Of a stretch of 34,496 bases of DNA, positions 21,736 to 29,079 are shown in pieces (positions within the stretch are counted from its first letter, which is position 1; each line of letters opens with the position of its first letter). The notes beneath the pieces were generated by a model. The model was not told the DNA's origin. It saw only the letters and a program-made list of their open reading frames with translations, and made no database searches. The stretch lies in NCBI GenBank assembly GCA_019239955.1, contig JAFAZD010000038.1, forward strand, positions 1-34,496. Reading direction: 5' to 3'. The position numbers were made by a program, and so were the translations under genes. The stretch is from Armatimonadota bacterium (lineage in GTDB: Bacteria > Armatimonadota > Armatimonadia > Armatimonadales > Capsulimonadaceae).

Positions 21736-24700
21736 GTGAAAAGCACCCGCACGTCCCGCGCCGCGCTCCTCAGCGCCGCGCTGCTGATACTCTGTCTCCC
21801 AACGCTCGCCCGGCCCGCCCGGTCCGACGGCGAGACGCTGGAGTCGCTGCTGCGTAAGCACATCCGCGCCACCGCCACGCCCGCCGCGCTCCGCGACCTC
21901 CGCTCGCAAAAGACCGTCTACCAACTGAACGCCGCGGGGATGACCGGGACGCTGATCGAGTACGACGCCCTGCCGCACCGGATGCGGGTGGAGATGGCGC
22001 TCGGCCCCATCCGCCAGACCTCCGCCGATAACGGGCGGGTCGCCTGGGAGCAGGACATGACGGGCCATGTCCGCTTCCTGGGCGGCCCCGAGCTGGCCGA
22101 GGACCGCGCGACCGAATCATTCTCCCTGGAAGGCTACGACCCGTTCCGCAGCAAGGAGCGGGGACGAGTGGCGCTGCGGCCCCGGCGCGAGCCGGGCACG
22201 GGCGACTACATCCTGGAACTGTCCCCCACCGGCGGCATGAGGCAGACTGCCTACCTTGACCCCCACACCTACCTGCTCCGCAAAGTCGTCGCCAGCAAGG
22301 CCGGCATCACGGGGACGGTCAGCATCCTGGCGTACAAACAGATCGGCGGCGAGCAGGTGCCGTCGCAGCTGGAGATCACCTACGCCGGCCTGCCGGTGGT
22401 GGTCAGCGCGACCCTCCTCAGCGCGCAGCGCGGCCTGCACTTCAGCCCGGCCCTGTTCGACCCCCCGGCCACCGCGCGGGACTTCCAGTTCCTGACCCCC
22501 ACGGGGCGCGGCCCCGCCAGCATCCCGTTCTCCGACGATCATGGGGAGATCATCGTCCCCGTCACGGTCAACGGCCAGCCGCGCCGCCTGCTGCTCGACA
22601 GCGGCGCGGGCAACAGTTTCCTCACGGGGAACGGCTCCCAGGGCCTGAACCTGGCCACCGTAGGCAGCGTGCCCGCCGTCGGCTACGGCGGCGCGGCCCG
22701 CACCGGTATCGCCACCCACGCAACTTTAGAACTGCCGGGGGCCGTCCGGGTCCAGGGCCAGACTCTGTACGTCGTCCAGGACCCGGGCATCGCGCGGGCG
22801 CTGCAGGCGCGCGGCGGCATTGACGGGGCGCTTGGCTATGACCTGTTCTCGCGCTTCGCCGTCACCATTGACTACCAGAAGAAGACACTGACGCTGGCCG
22901 ACCCGGCCGGCGCTCCCGCGCAAACGGACGACCTATCGGTGCCCCTGCGGCTGGAGACGCGGACGCCGAGCGTCGCGGCGGCGGTGGACGGCAAGAAGCC
23001 CGGACGATTCCTGATCGACACCGGCGACAGCGGCGCGGTACATCTGTTCCAGAAGTACGCCCGCGCCAACGGCCTGCTGCCCGCGGCCGATGACCCGAAC
23101 GCGCAGACCGTGGAGGGCCTGGGCATCGGCGGCGTCATCAAGGAGATCGTCACACCCGATCACCGGCTGACGCTGGGCGGGCTGACGCTGACCCAGGTGC
23201 CGCTGGCCGCCATCGGCGGCGGAGGCATCACCGACGTGCTGGACCAGGCCGGGGGCATCGGCAACGCCGTCCTGCGCAAGTTCGTCGTCACCTTCGACTA
23301 CGCCCACAGCCGCCTGCGCCTGCGCAAGGCCCCCGGCTTCACGCCCTCCCTCGGCAGCGGCCCCGTCAACCCGTCAGCGCCGTCGGCCCCGCCTTCTACC
23401 CCCCCCGCCCCCAATTCTGGGGGAGCCGGACAGGGCATGGCACACCATGCCCCTACCGGACAGGGCATGGCACACCATGCCCCTACACGCTCCTTTTGCC
23501 CCACACCCCGCCTGACGCGGGACGAGTTGCTGCGCCGGCACCTGGAGGCGCTGGGCGGCGAGGCGGCGGTGGAGGCGATTACCAGTACGCGCGTCACCGC
23601 GAACGTCGAGACGGGTGGCATTAAGGGCACCGTCATCACCGTTTTCGCCGTGCCGGACAAGGAGTTTGAGGAAGACAAACTGGGGATTTTAGACATCGAG
23701 CAGGGCTATGACGGCAAGACCGCCTGGCGGCGCGACACCAACGGCAACATCCGCCCGCTCGGCAGCGATGAGACCAAGAACCTGCGCAATCAGCTCTTCT
23801 TCGACACGAATTCCTACGTCATTCCGGGCCGCATCCCCGGCAAGATCACGCTCCGCCCGCAGACCGACCCGGCCACCGGCGACTTCGTCCTGGACGCCCT
23901 GCCCGAAGGCGGCAAGCCGACCACGCTCTTCCTTGACCCGAAGACCTTTTTAATCGTCAAGGAGCAGCACAACGACGACAACGTGCTGGTCTCCACCACC
24001 TACGGCGACTACCGGACGGTGGACGGCGTCCGATTCCCCTTCGCCCAGCACACCACAAACGGCAACACGCGCTACGACATCGTGCTCAAAGTGATCACCA
24101 CCGAGAACAACGTCAAAGTCGCCGACAGCCTGTTCCAGCGGCCCGCCCAGAGCGGCCAATTCGCCTTCGTCACCCCCGGCGCGACCTCGGCGACCGTGCC
24201 GTTCGACTTCGATGACGGGGAGATCGCTCTGAGCGTCACGGTCAACGGTCGGCCGGGGCGGGTCTTTCTGGACAGCGGGGCGAGCGGGATCGCCCTCTCC
24301 AAAGCGACCGCGGACGCCCTCAAGCTGCCCCAGGCCGGCTTCCTGGAGGCGCGCGGCTACGGCGGCTCCGCCGACCTGCTGCCGGTCAAGGTACACACCT
24401 TTGAGATCCCCGGCGCGGTCCGGCTCTCGGACGTGGCCGCCGTCGCCATCCCGCTGCCCCCGGCGCTGAACTCGTTCCTGACCCAGCCGATCGCCGGCTT
24501 CGTCGGCTACGACCTGCTCTCGCATTTCGTGACCCGGATAGACTTCCCCAAGCGGCAGATCACCTTCATCGCCCCCGACACCTTCCTGGCGACGCCCGCG
24601 GACGGCCAGGCATTGCCGATTGAATTGGACAACGACATCCCCACCCTCACCGCCCAGCTGGACACCCTGCCGCCGGCGCGCTACCTGGTGGACACCGGCG

Positions 24701-25329
24701 ACGAGGCATTCCTGCGGCTGTACGGCCCCTACGTCGCGCAGAACAAGCTGGACCGCAAGTACCCGGGCGGCCTCTCCACACTCGGCGGCGGCATCGGCGG
24801 CGTCTCGGCGGCGCGGATCGCCCGCGTGCGTCGCTTCACGCTCGCCGGCCTCACCCTGCGCGGCGTACCGGCGGACTTCTCACTGGACGCCAAGGGCGGG
24901 GCGTCGCAGATCACCGCCGGCTCGGTCGGCTCGGCCCTGCTGTCGCGCTTCGTCGTCACCTTCGACTACCCGCACGGGCGCCTCTTCCTCGCGCCTGGCC
25001 CGGACGCCCTGCGCCCCTTCGACACGCGCACGGCGGGCCTCTCGCTGGGCCTGACGCCCGACAAGCGGCACATCGTCGTGATGGCGATCCGCCCGGACGC
25101 CCCCGCCCAATTCTCCGACATCCGCGTGTCCGATGAGATTTTGAAGGTGGACGGCGTCCCGGCGATGCAGATCGGCCTGCCAAGCGTGCGTCGCCTGCTT
25201 TCGGGCATTTCGGGCCGGTCCTCGCGCCTCCTCGTCGTCCAGTCCGGCAACGGCAAGCCCCGCAACATCCGCGTTCCCTTCTTCGACCCACTGCCGGACA
25301 CCTTCAGCTCCTCCGCCGAGGCGCGATGA
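21736..25329 (+). CDS. Giant exported tandem retropepsin-like aspartic protease with PDZ domain
   Basis: 1197 residues beginning with a signal peptide (LLSAALLILCLPTLARPARS). The body is an internal duplication: each half has a ~240-residue LolA/lipoprotein-sorting-like beta domain and then two retropepsin lobes. Active-site motifs are Asp288 (LLLDSGAGN), Asp428 (FLIDTGDSG), Asp846 (VFLDSGASG) and Asp986 (YLVDTGDEA). The spacing is 140 residues within each pair and 558 between halves. Each lobe ends with a GYDLFSRF/LLSRFVVTFDY-type strand. Residues ~1097-1185 form a PDZ domain (RVSDEILKVDGVPAMQIGLP). The halves are joined by a Pro-rich linker containing GQGMAHHAPT twice (565-584), encoded by palindromic repeats. 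Cleavage activity is inferred from the DSG/DTG pairs. Confidence 0.88.
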   Translation: MKSTRTSRAALLSAALLILCLPTLARPARSDGETLESLLRKHIRATATPAALRDLRSQKTVYQLNAAGMTGTLIEYDALPHRMRVEMALGPIRQTSADNGRVAWEQDMTGHVRFLGGPELAEDRATESFSLEGYDPFRSKERGRVALRPRREPGTGDYILELSPTGGMRQTAYLDPHTYLLRKVVASKAGITGTVSILAYKQIGGEQVPSQLEITYAGLPVVVSATLLSAQRGLHFSPALFDPPATARDFQFLTPTGRGPASIPFSDDHGEIIVPVTVNGQPRRLLLDSGAGNSFLTGNGSQGLNLATVGSVPAVGYGGAARTGIATHATLELPGAVRVQGQTLYVVQDPGIARALQARGGIDGALGYDLFSRFAVTIDYQKKTLTLADPAGAPAQTDDLSVPLRLETRTPSVAAAVDGKKPGRFLIDTGDSGAVHLFQKYARANGLLPAADDPNAQTVEGLGIGGVIKEIVTPDHRLTLGGLTLTQVPLAAIGGGGITDVLDQAGGIGNAVLRKFVVTFDYAHSRLRLRKAPGFTPSLGSGPVNPSAPSAPPSTPPAPNSGGAGQGMAHHAPTGQGMAHHAPTRSFCPTPRLTRDELLRRHLEALGGEAAVEAITSTRVTANVETGGIKGTVITVFAVPDKEFEEDKLGILDIEQGYDGKTAWRRDTNGNIRPLGSDETKNLRNQLFFDTNSYVIPGRIPGKITLRPQTDPATGDFVLDALPEGGKPTTLFLDPKTFLIVKEQHNDDNVLVSTTYGDYRTVDGVRFPFAQHTTNGNTRYDIVLKVITTENNVKVADSLFQRPAQSGQFAFVTPGATSATVPFDFDDGEIALSVTVNGRPGRVFLDSGASGIALSKATADALKLPQAGFLEARGYGGSADLLPVKVHTFEIPGAVRLSDVAAVAIPLPPALNSFLTQPIAGFVGYDLLSHFVTRIDFPKRQITFIAPDTFLATPADGQALPIELDNDIPTLTAQLDTLPPARYLVDTGDEAFLRLYGPYVAQNKLDRKYPGGLSTLGGGIGGVSAARIARVRRFTLAGLTLRGVPADFSLDAKGGASQITAGSVGSALLSRFVVTFDYPHGRLFLAPGPDALRPFDTRTAGLSLGLTPDKRHIVVMAIRPDAPAQFSDIRVSDEILKVDGVPAMQIGLPSVRRLLSGISGRSSRLLVVQSGNGKPRNIRVPFFDPLPDTFSSSAEAR
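23401..23430. repeat. CCCGC-AATT-GGGGG element, copy 2 (inside protease gene)
   Basis: CCCCCCGCCCCCAATTCTGG followed by GGGAGCCGGA forms a CCCCCA-ATTC-TGGGGG hairpin and matches 17303-17335 and 27475-27500. It encodes the Pro-rich linker (PPAPNSGGAG) between the two protease halves. Confidence 0.5.
23426..23486. repeat. Tandem palindromic repeat inside the protease gene
   Basis: Two identical 30-bp units (period 30) carry GGGCATGG-CACA-CCATGCCC (23433-23452, 23463-23482) followed by CTAC. Being a multiple of three they keep the frame and add GQGMAHHAPT twice at residues 565-584. The same palindrome occurs after scpB at 17581-17600. Confidence 0.85.
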
Positions 25330-25388
25330 AGACGAGCCGGGTATGGCGGCGCATCCCGACAATGTCCGCGTACAGATTCAACCTGTAG
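25326..25388 (+). CDS. Possible 20-codon ORF coupled to the protease stop
   Basis: ATG 25326 overlaps the protease TGA (ATGA) and reads MKTSRVWRRIPT and eight more residues to TAG 25386-25388. It is basic and has no recognised relative. It ends 9 nt before a second micro-ORF. It may be only a coupling frame; evidence is positional. Confidence 0.3.
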   Translation: MKTSRVWRRIPTMSAYRFNL

Positions 25389-25397
25389 AGGAGAAAC

Positions 25398-25415
25398 ATG
25401 CCGACCATTAAGTAA
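25398..25415 (+). CDS. Micro-ORF MPTIK with strong Shine-Dalgarno, abutting a terminator
   Basis: AGGAG, AAAC, then ATG CCG ACC ATT AAG TAA: five codons with an excellent ribosome-binding site. The terminator hairpin begins at the very next base (25416), so a ribosome stopping here would cover its 5' arm. It could be a leader peptide controlling read-through into 25478, or the relic of a lost gene start. Confidence 0.4.
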   Translation: MPTIK

Positions 25416-25441
25416 GCCCTGCCGCTAACGGCGGGGCTTTT
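25416..25441 (+). terminator. Rho-independent terminator after protease/micro-ORF
   Basis: GCCCTGCCG-CTAA-CGGCGGGGC makes nine pairs (one G-U) with a 4-nt loop, followed by TTTTCTTCT. It separates the protease transcript from the downstream small gene, which has its own TATAAT (25452-25457). Confidence 0.85.
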
Positions 25442-25451
25442 CTTCTGGGGG

Positions 25452-25457
25452 TATAAT
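25452..25457 (+). promoter_or_regulatory. -10 box of the 80-residue gene
   Basis: TATAAT ends 20 nt before ATG 25478, giving a leader of roughly 14 nt. No clear -35 is seen because the upstream bases belong to the terminator. Confidence 0.5.
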
Positions 25458-25477
25458 GTCGGCGGGAAACAAGACAA

Positions 25478-25720
25478 ATGACGAAGCAGAATAAGGCGGC
25501 TGGCATTTTTGCCGACGCTTATCCCAACATCGCCCGATGGGTCGAGGACTTTGGATGGATCGAGATGGGCTGTGATGATTACAGCCGCTCATTCGCCCGG
25601 GCGCTGGACATCGGCGGCATGATCTGGGAGGGGGGGTACAAGTACGACACCGTAGACGAAGCCTTGCAGGCGCTGGAAGCTGGTATCGCGGCATGGCTGG
25701 AAGAGCAGCACGGCGAATGA
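25478..25720 (+). CDS. Small acidic protein of unknown function upstream of Uma2
   Basis: 80 residues, Trp- and Gly-rich in the middle (MTKQNKAAGIFADAYPNIAR, WVEDFGWIEMGCDDYSRSFA, ALDIGGMIWEGG), ending in an acidic helix (TVDEALQALEAGIAAWLEEQ). No signal peptide, membrane segment or metal motif. I recall similar short proteins in cyanobacteria-like genomes but can name no function. It lies 56 bp upstream of a Uma2 gene, repeating the small-protein/Uma2 order seen at 19978-20924. Confidence 0.7.
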   Translation: MTKQNKAAGIFADAYPNIARWVEDFGWIEMGCDDYSRSFARALDIGGMIWEGGYKYDTVDEALQALEAGIAAWLEEQHGE

Positions 25721-25776
25721 TGCGCCATAATCAAGAGGAAACTTCCTCGGCCGAAAACGAAAATGAGTAGTTTGCC

Positions 25777-26442
25777 ATGACCGTTCAAATACCGGAAAAG
25801 ACGCCGGGCGTGGTGCTGACGGACAGCGGGCCGTTGCGAATGACGTATGAGGCGTATTTGGATTGGCTTGACGAAGACAAGCACGCCGAATGGGTAAATG
25901 GGGAGGTCATCACGCACAGCCCGGTGTCACGGATGCATGCCACGGTGAAGGGGCTGCTGTTGAGCTCTCTCCGCGTCTTTGTGGAAGACCGTGACCTGGG
26001 GGAAGTCTTCGACGAGCCGTTTCTCATGAAGATTGGCCCGGACTCTCCCGGGCGGATGCCGGACATCCTGTTTGTCGCCAAAGAGAATCTGAGCCGAGTG
26101 AAAGACAATCTTCTTGAAGGGCCCGCTGACCTCGCCGTGGAAATCATCAGTCCCGATAGTCGTGGCCGAGATCGAGGCGACAAGCACTACGAGTATGAGC
26201 GCGGTGGAATTCAAGAATACTGGCTGATTGACCCGGAGCGGCAGGTCGCGGAGTTCTACCATCTCGGCGAAGACGGACGCTACGCCCTCGCCGCTCTGGA
26301 TGCCCAGGGGCGCTTTTATAGTGCCGTCCTCGCCGGCCTCTGGATCATGCCCGCCTGGCTCTGGCGAAGGCCGTTGCCGACCGTGCGGGAGGTCCTGCGC
26401 GCCTGGGAACAGCAGCAAGCGAAAAGCGCTGCCATCTCATAG
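25777..26442 (+). CDS. Uma2-family (DUF820) putative PD-(D/E)xK nuclease
   Basis: 221 residues, the second Uma2 protein in the window. Motifs: MTYEAYLDWLDEDKHAEWVN, GEVITHSPVSRMHATVKGLL, then the nuclease-like core RMPDILFVAKENL (Asp), DLAVEIISPDSRGRDRGDKH (Glu and downstream Lys) and YEYERGGIQEYWLIDPERQV. It is more similar to the common Uma2 form (with EYWLIDP) than the copy at 20319. Only a weak ribosome-binding site precedes ATG 25777, and a CATAAT box lies about 40 bp upstream. The role is unknown; a PIN-domain remnant follows. Confidence 0.9.
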   Translation: MTVQIPEKTPGVVLTDSGPLRMTYEAYLDWLDEDKHAEWVNGEVITHSPVSRMHATVKGLLLSSLRVFVEDRDLGEVFDEPFLMKIGPDSPGRMPDILFVAKENLSRVKDNLLEGPADLAVEIISPDSRGRDRGDKHYEYERGGIQEYWLIDPERQVAEFYHLGEDGRYALAALDAQGRFYSAVLAGLWIMPAWLWRRPLPTVREVLRAWEQQQAKSAAIS

Positions 26443-26519
26443 GCGGGATCATGCAAATCAGGAGTGGGAGCACTGGCCTGGCCTGGAGGTATGCTTTATC
26501 GTTCCAGCCTCACGCGGCG

Positions 26520-26672
26520 GCAGCAACACGGCCCGCAATGCAGTTGATCGGTGACGCGGATATTCTGATTGCCGCCACCGCGATGGAGAACGGTATGACG
26601 CTGGTGACCAACAACTAGAACCATTTCCAGCGCGTCCAGAACTTGATGTTGGACAACTGGCTCATGCCCTGA
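26520..26672 (+). pseudogene. VapC-like PIN-domain remnant with in-frame stop
   Basis: From about 26538 the frame reads MQLIGDADILIAATAMENGM, TLVTNN, then TAG (26616-26618), then NHFQRVQNLMLDNWLMP and TGA (26670-26672). This is the C-terminal third of a PIN ribonuclease toxin (GDADILIAATA and TLVTNN-x-HF are hallmarks). The N-terminal two thirds are gone and the stop interrupts the rest. No antitoxin gene remains. The rest of the 426-bp gap (26443-26868) shows no other gene. Confidence 0.75.
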
Positions 26673-26868
26673 CAGGTGCGCTCATTCTTCTCCTCTCGCT
26701 GGCTCTCGTTGGGCTACCCCGCATATAGAGTGCAGGAGGGAAGGCCCGTGCTCCTCTGACCGTTCCGCTACGGCCTCCTTGCTGTTGCTTCCTCCTTTGC
26801 AACCTTTCCGCCCCGCCCGTGTCTCAGTCGGTGAAGAGAGACGATGAGACCGCCGCGAGGAGGAAGCC

Positions 26869-27411
26869 ATGACCACCACTGACGATCCGACCGCGCAGAC
26901 GCTGACCTGGGTGAAGCCCAGCCCGCTGCACGGCCGGTATGAACTGCGGGAGGGCGAGGACGTGCGGGCGACTCTGCAGCGCCGGAGCGCCTTCGGCACC
27001 CTGGCCGACGCCGAGGCCGCCGAGGGCCGCTGGACCTTCAAGCGCGTCGGGTTCCTGCCCCCGCGCGTCACGGTGCGCGACGCCGGGGCGAACACGGAGG
27101 CGGCTGTCTTCCAGGTGCATTGGGATGGCTCCGGGGAGCTGACCCTGAATGACGGCCGCCGATTCATGTGGCAAGCCGCCAACTTCTGGCACAGCCAATG
27201 GACCTGGACCGACGCCGAGGGAACGCCGCTGCTGCACTTCCGTCCGGTTCATCTGTCCTGGCACGAGCAGGCGCAGGTGGAGGTCAGCCCCGCCGCCCTG
27301 GTCCTGCCGGAATGCTCGCTGCTGGCCCTGTTGGGCTGGTACCTGACGCTGCTCCGCGCCGCCGACGCGAACAACAGTGCCGGGGCCATCGCCGTCGCGG
27401 CCAGCAGTTGA
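26869..27411 (+). CDS. Conserved-looking protein of unknown function
   Basis: 180 residues, no signal peptide. The body is beta-rich with many Trp/Arg (LTWVKPSPLHGRYELREGED, RSAFGTLADAEAAEGRWTFK, ANFWHSQWTWTDAEGTPLLH). The last ~45 residues contain a hydrophobic helix (CSLLALLGWYLTLLRAAD). The repeated strand pattern recalls tubby/LURP-one-like C-terminal beta barrels, but this is a weak impression. GAGGAGGAAGCC lies right before ATG 26869, a strong translation signal. It stands alone between the PIN remnant and the convergent ubiX. Confidence 0.7.
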   Translation: MTTTDDPTAQTLTWVKPSPLHGRYELREGEDVRATLQRRSAFGTLADAEAAEGRWTFKRVGFLPPRVTVRDAGANTEAAVFQVHWDGSGELTLNDGRRFMWQAANFWHSQWTWTDAEGTPLLHFRPVHLSWHEQAQVEVSPAALVLPECSLLALLGWYLTLLRAADANNSAGAIAVAASS

Positions 27412-27474
27412 TGATCTGGCTGCCGGGGGGAATGCCGCGCGGCCGCGGGCCGTGAGGCCAGGCCTTCCGTCTCC

Positions 27475-27500
27475 CGCTCCCCCGGAATTGGGGGTCGGAG
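27475..27500. repeat. CCCGCTCCC-AATT-GGGGG element, copy 3
   Basis: CCGCTCCCCCGGAATTGGGG followed by GTCGGA, in the gap between convergent genes. CCCCC-GGAATT-GGGGG can form a hairpin. It matches 17303-17335 and 23401-23430 in its blocks and their order. Confidence 0.5.
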
Positions 27501-27505
27501 CGATC

Positions 27506-28114
27506 CTATTCCTCTCCCGCCTGCCACTGCGGCATCAGCGTCTGCGGGACGCCCAGGTTCTGCAGGACGCGGGCGACAACTGTGTCCACCACGTCCTCCA
27601 CGGTCTTCGGCTGATAGTAAAAGGCGGGGACGGCGGGCAGCACGACCGCGCCGGCCTCCGTGACCGTGACCATGTTGCGCAGGTGGATGAGGTTGAGGGG
27701 GGTGTCGCGGGTGACGAGGATCAGATTGCGCCGCTCCTTCAGGCACACGTCGGCGGCGCGGGTGGTCAGATCGTTGGAGACGCCCCCGGCGATGCGGCCC
27801 AGCGTGCCCATCGAGCAGGGGATGACCACCATGCCGTCGTGCAGAAAGGAGCCGGAGGCGGGCGGGGAGAAGTAGTCCTTGGTGTCCAGAAACGTGAGGT
27901 TGTCCCAGGCCGCGTCGCCGCCCAGGTAGTCGCGCGCCTGGACGGGGTGGGTCAGCGTCCCGCCCGTCTCGGCGGCGAACACGGCGGGCGCGTTGTCCGA
28001 CAGCATCACGTAAATCCGGTCGAAATGGGGGGCGGCCTGACGCAAAAAGCGAACGGCGTACAGTGCGCCGCTCGCCCCCGTTACCGCCACCACCAGCCGC
28101 CGGGTTCCGGGCAT
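27506..28114 (-). CDS. ubiX: Flavin prenyltransferase UbiX
   Basis: It attaches dimethylallyl to FMN, making the prenylated-FMN cofactor used by UbiD-type decarboxylases. 202 residues: LVVAVTGASGALYAVRFLRQ at the N-terminus (FMN phosphate loop), VVIPCSMGTLGRIAGGVSND, then RRNLILVTRDTPLNLIHLRN. All are diagnostic. No ubiD gene is in the window, so the partner is elsewhere. It follows a small membrane-protein gene by 13 bp and likely shares its transcript. Confidence 0.95.
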   Translation of the reverse strand: MPGTRRLVVAVTGASGALYAVRFLRQAAPHFDRIYVMLSDNAPAVFAAETGGTLTHPVQARDYLGGDAAWDNLTFLDTKDYFSPPASGSFLHDGMVVIPCSMGTLGRIAGGVSNDLTTRAADVCLKERRNLILVTRDTPLNLIHLRNMVTVTEAGAVVLPAVPAFYYQPKTVEDVVDTVVARVLQNLGVPQTLMPQWQAGEE

Positions 28115-28127
28115 AGGAGGATCGTTT

Positions 28128-28343
28128 CTAATCGTCGTCGCGCCGGATCAGCACCTTGACGGTCTCGCGCGCGGCCCGGCCGGCCCGCGTCAGCACGTCG
28201 CTCAGGATCAGGCCGACGCCGAACGGGGCCAGCGCCTGCGAAACCATGTCGTGCCGGCCCGCCGCCAGCGCCAGCAATCCCAGCACAGTCAGTCCCGCGC
28301 CGGCCAGTACCTCAGTGCTCATAAAAAACGGTTTGGCGTTCAT
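28128..28343 (-). CDS. Small two-helix membrane protein
   Basis: 71 residues with two hydrophobic segments (VLAGAGLTVLGLLALAAG and MVSQALAPFGVGLILSDVL) and a basic then acidic end (RETVKVLIRRDDD). No family recognised. GAGGG lies 10 nt before ATG 28343; an internal ATG at 28322 (MSTEVLAG) is a possible shorter start. It is immediately upstream of ubiX. Confidence 0.7.
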   Translation of the reverse strand: MNAKPFFMSTEVLAGAGLTVLGLLALAAGRHDMVSQALAPFGVGLILSDVLTRAGRAARETVKVLIRRDDD

Positions 28344-28470
28344 CCCAAAAAGTCCCTCATCCCCAGGTGAAGTGTTTGTATGAATAATTAGCGGTGGCGG
28401 CCATGTCCCCGCCTATTATACAGCATCTTCTCCGTTTTCGGCAAATCTGGGGAGGAACTTCAGGCGGGGA

Positions 28471-28499
28471 TTGCGCGTCTTCCGAGGCGGGGGTATACT
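28471..28499 (+). promoter_or_regulatory. Promoter of redoxin gene (leaderless start)
   Basis: TTGCGC (28471-28476), a 17-bp spacer and TATACT (28494-28499). The ATG at 28507 is 7 nt past the -10, so transcription should start at or just before the start codon. Confidence 0.65.
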
Positions 28500-28506
28500 C
28501 AATCTT

Positions 28507-29079
28507 ATGACGCGCCGCTGCATCCTCGCCCTGGCCCTCCTGATCGGCCTGCCCGCGCTTGCTGCCGCCCTGCCTGCGGCCCGCGCGGTACAGGTGCGCG
28601 ATGTGCGTGGCGCGCTCGTCCGGCCCCTGGAGGCGCCGGGTCGCGCCGCCACGGTGCTGATCTTCATCGCGCGCGACTGCCCCATCTCCAACAGCTATGC
28701 CCCGGAGATCAAGCGCCTCCGCGCCGACTACGCCCTCAGCCCCGTCGCCCTTTACGTCGTCTACGTGGACGGCGGCCCCGCCGGGCCTGTTCAGGCTCAC
28801 GCCCGGGCGCACGGCTACGACTCCGTCGCCCTGCTGGACCCGGCGCACCGGCTGGTGCGGCTGACCGGGGCGACCGTGACGCCGGAGGCCGCCGTGCTCA
28901 GCCCCGACGGCCGCCTGCTGTATCGGGGGCGCATTGACGACCGTTTCGCAGGCTTTGGCAGGGTGCATGACCTTGCCTCCGTCCATGACCTGCGCCGCGC
29001 CTTAGACGTGATCCGCGCTGGCCAGCCTGTCCCGGTCGCCCGCACCCAGGCTGTCGGCTGTTTCATCCCCGGCACATGA
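28507..29079 (+). CDS. Exported thioredoxin-fold (redoxin) protein
   Basis: 190 residues: signal peptide (LALALLIGLPALAAALPAARA) and a thioredoxin-like domain with ATVLIFIARDCPISNSYAPE. The active site has a single Cys58 (C-P-I-S), not CxxC. GATVTPEAAVLSPDGRLLYR is the cis-Pro region, and GRIDDRFAGFGRV follows. The C-terminus ends AVGCFIPGT, matching the linker that joins this domain to cytochrome c/copper-monooxygenase modules in other bacteria. Its stop overlaps the next ATG (ATGA), so here the fusion is split into two coupled genes. Confidence 0.88.
   Translation: MTRRCILALALLIGLPALAAALPAARAVQVRDVRGALVRPLEAPGRAATVLIFIARDCPISNSYAPEIKRLRADYALSPVALYVVYVDGGPAGPVQAHARAHGYDSVALLDPAHRLVRLTGATVTPEAAVLSPDGRLLYRGRIDDRFAGFGRVHDLASVHDLRRALDVIRAGQPVPVARTQAVGCFIPGT

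Noticed and set aside
23426-23486. CRISPR-like array
   Set aside because: There are two identical, directly adjacent 30-bp units with no spacers, inside an open coding frame and without cas genes.
21736-25329. Viral or retrotransposon origin suggested by retropepsin motifs
   Set aside because: There is no reverse transcriptase, integrase or capsid region. Signal peptide, LolA-like and PDZ domains show a bacterial exported protein.
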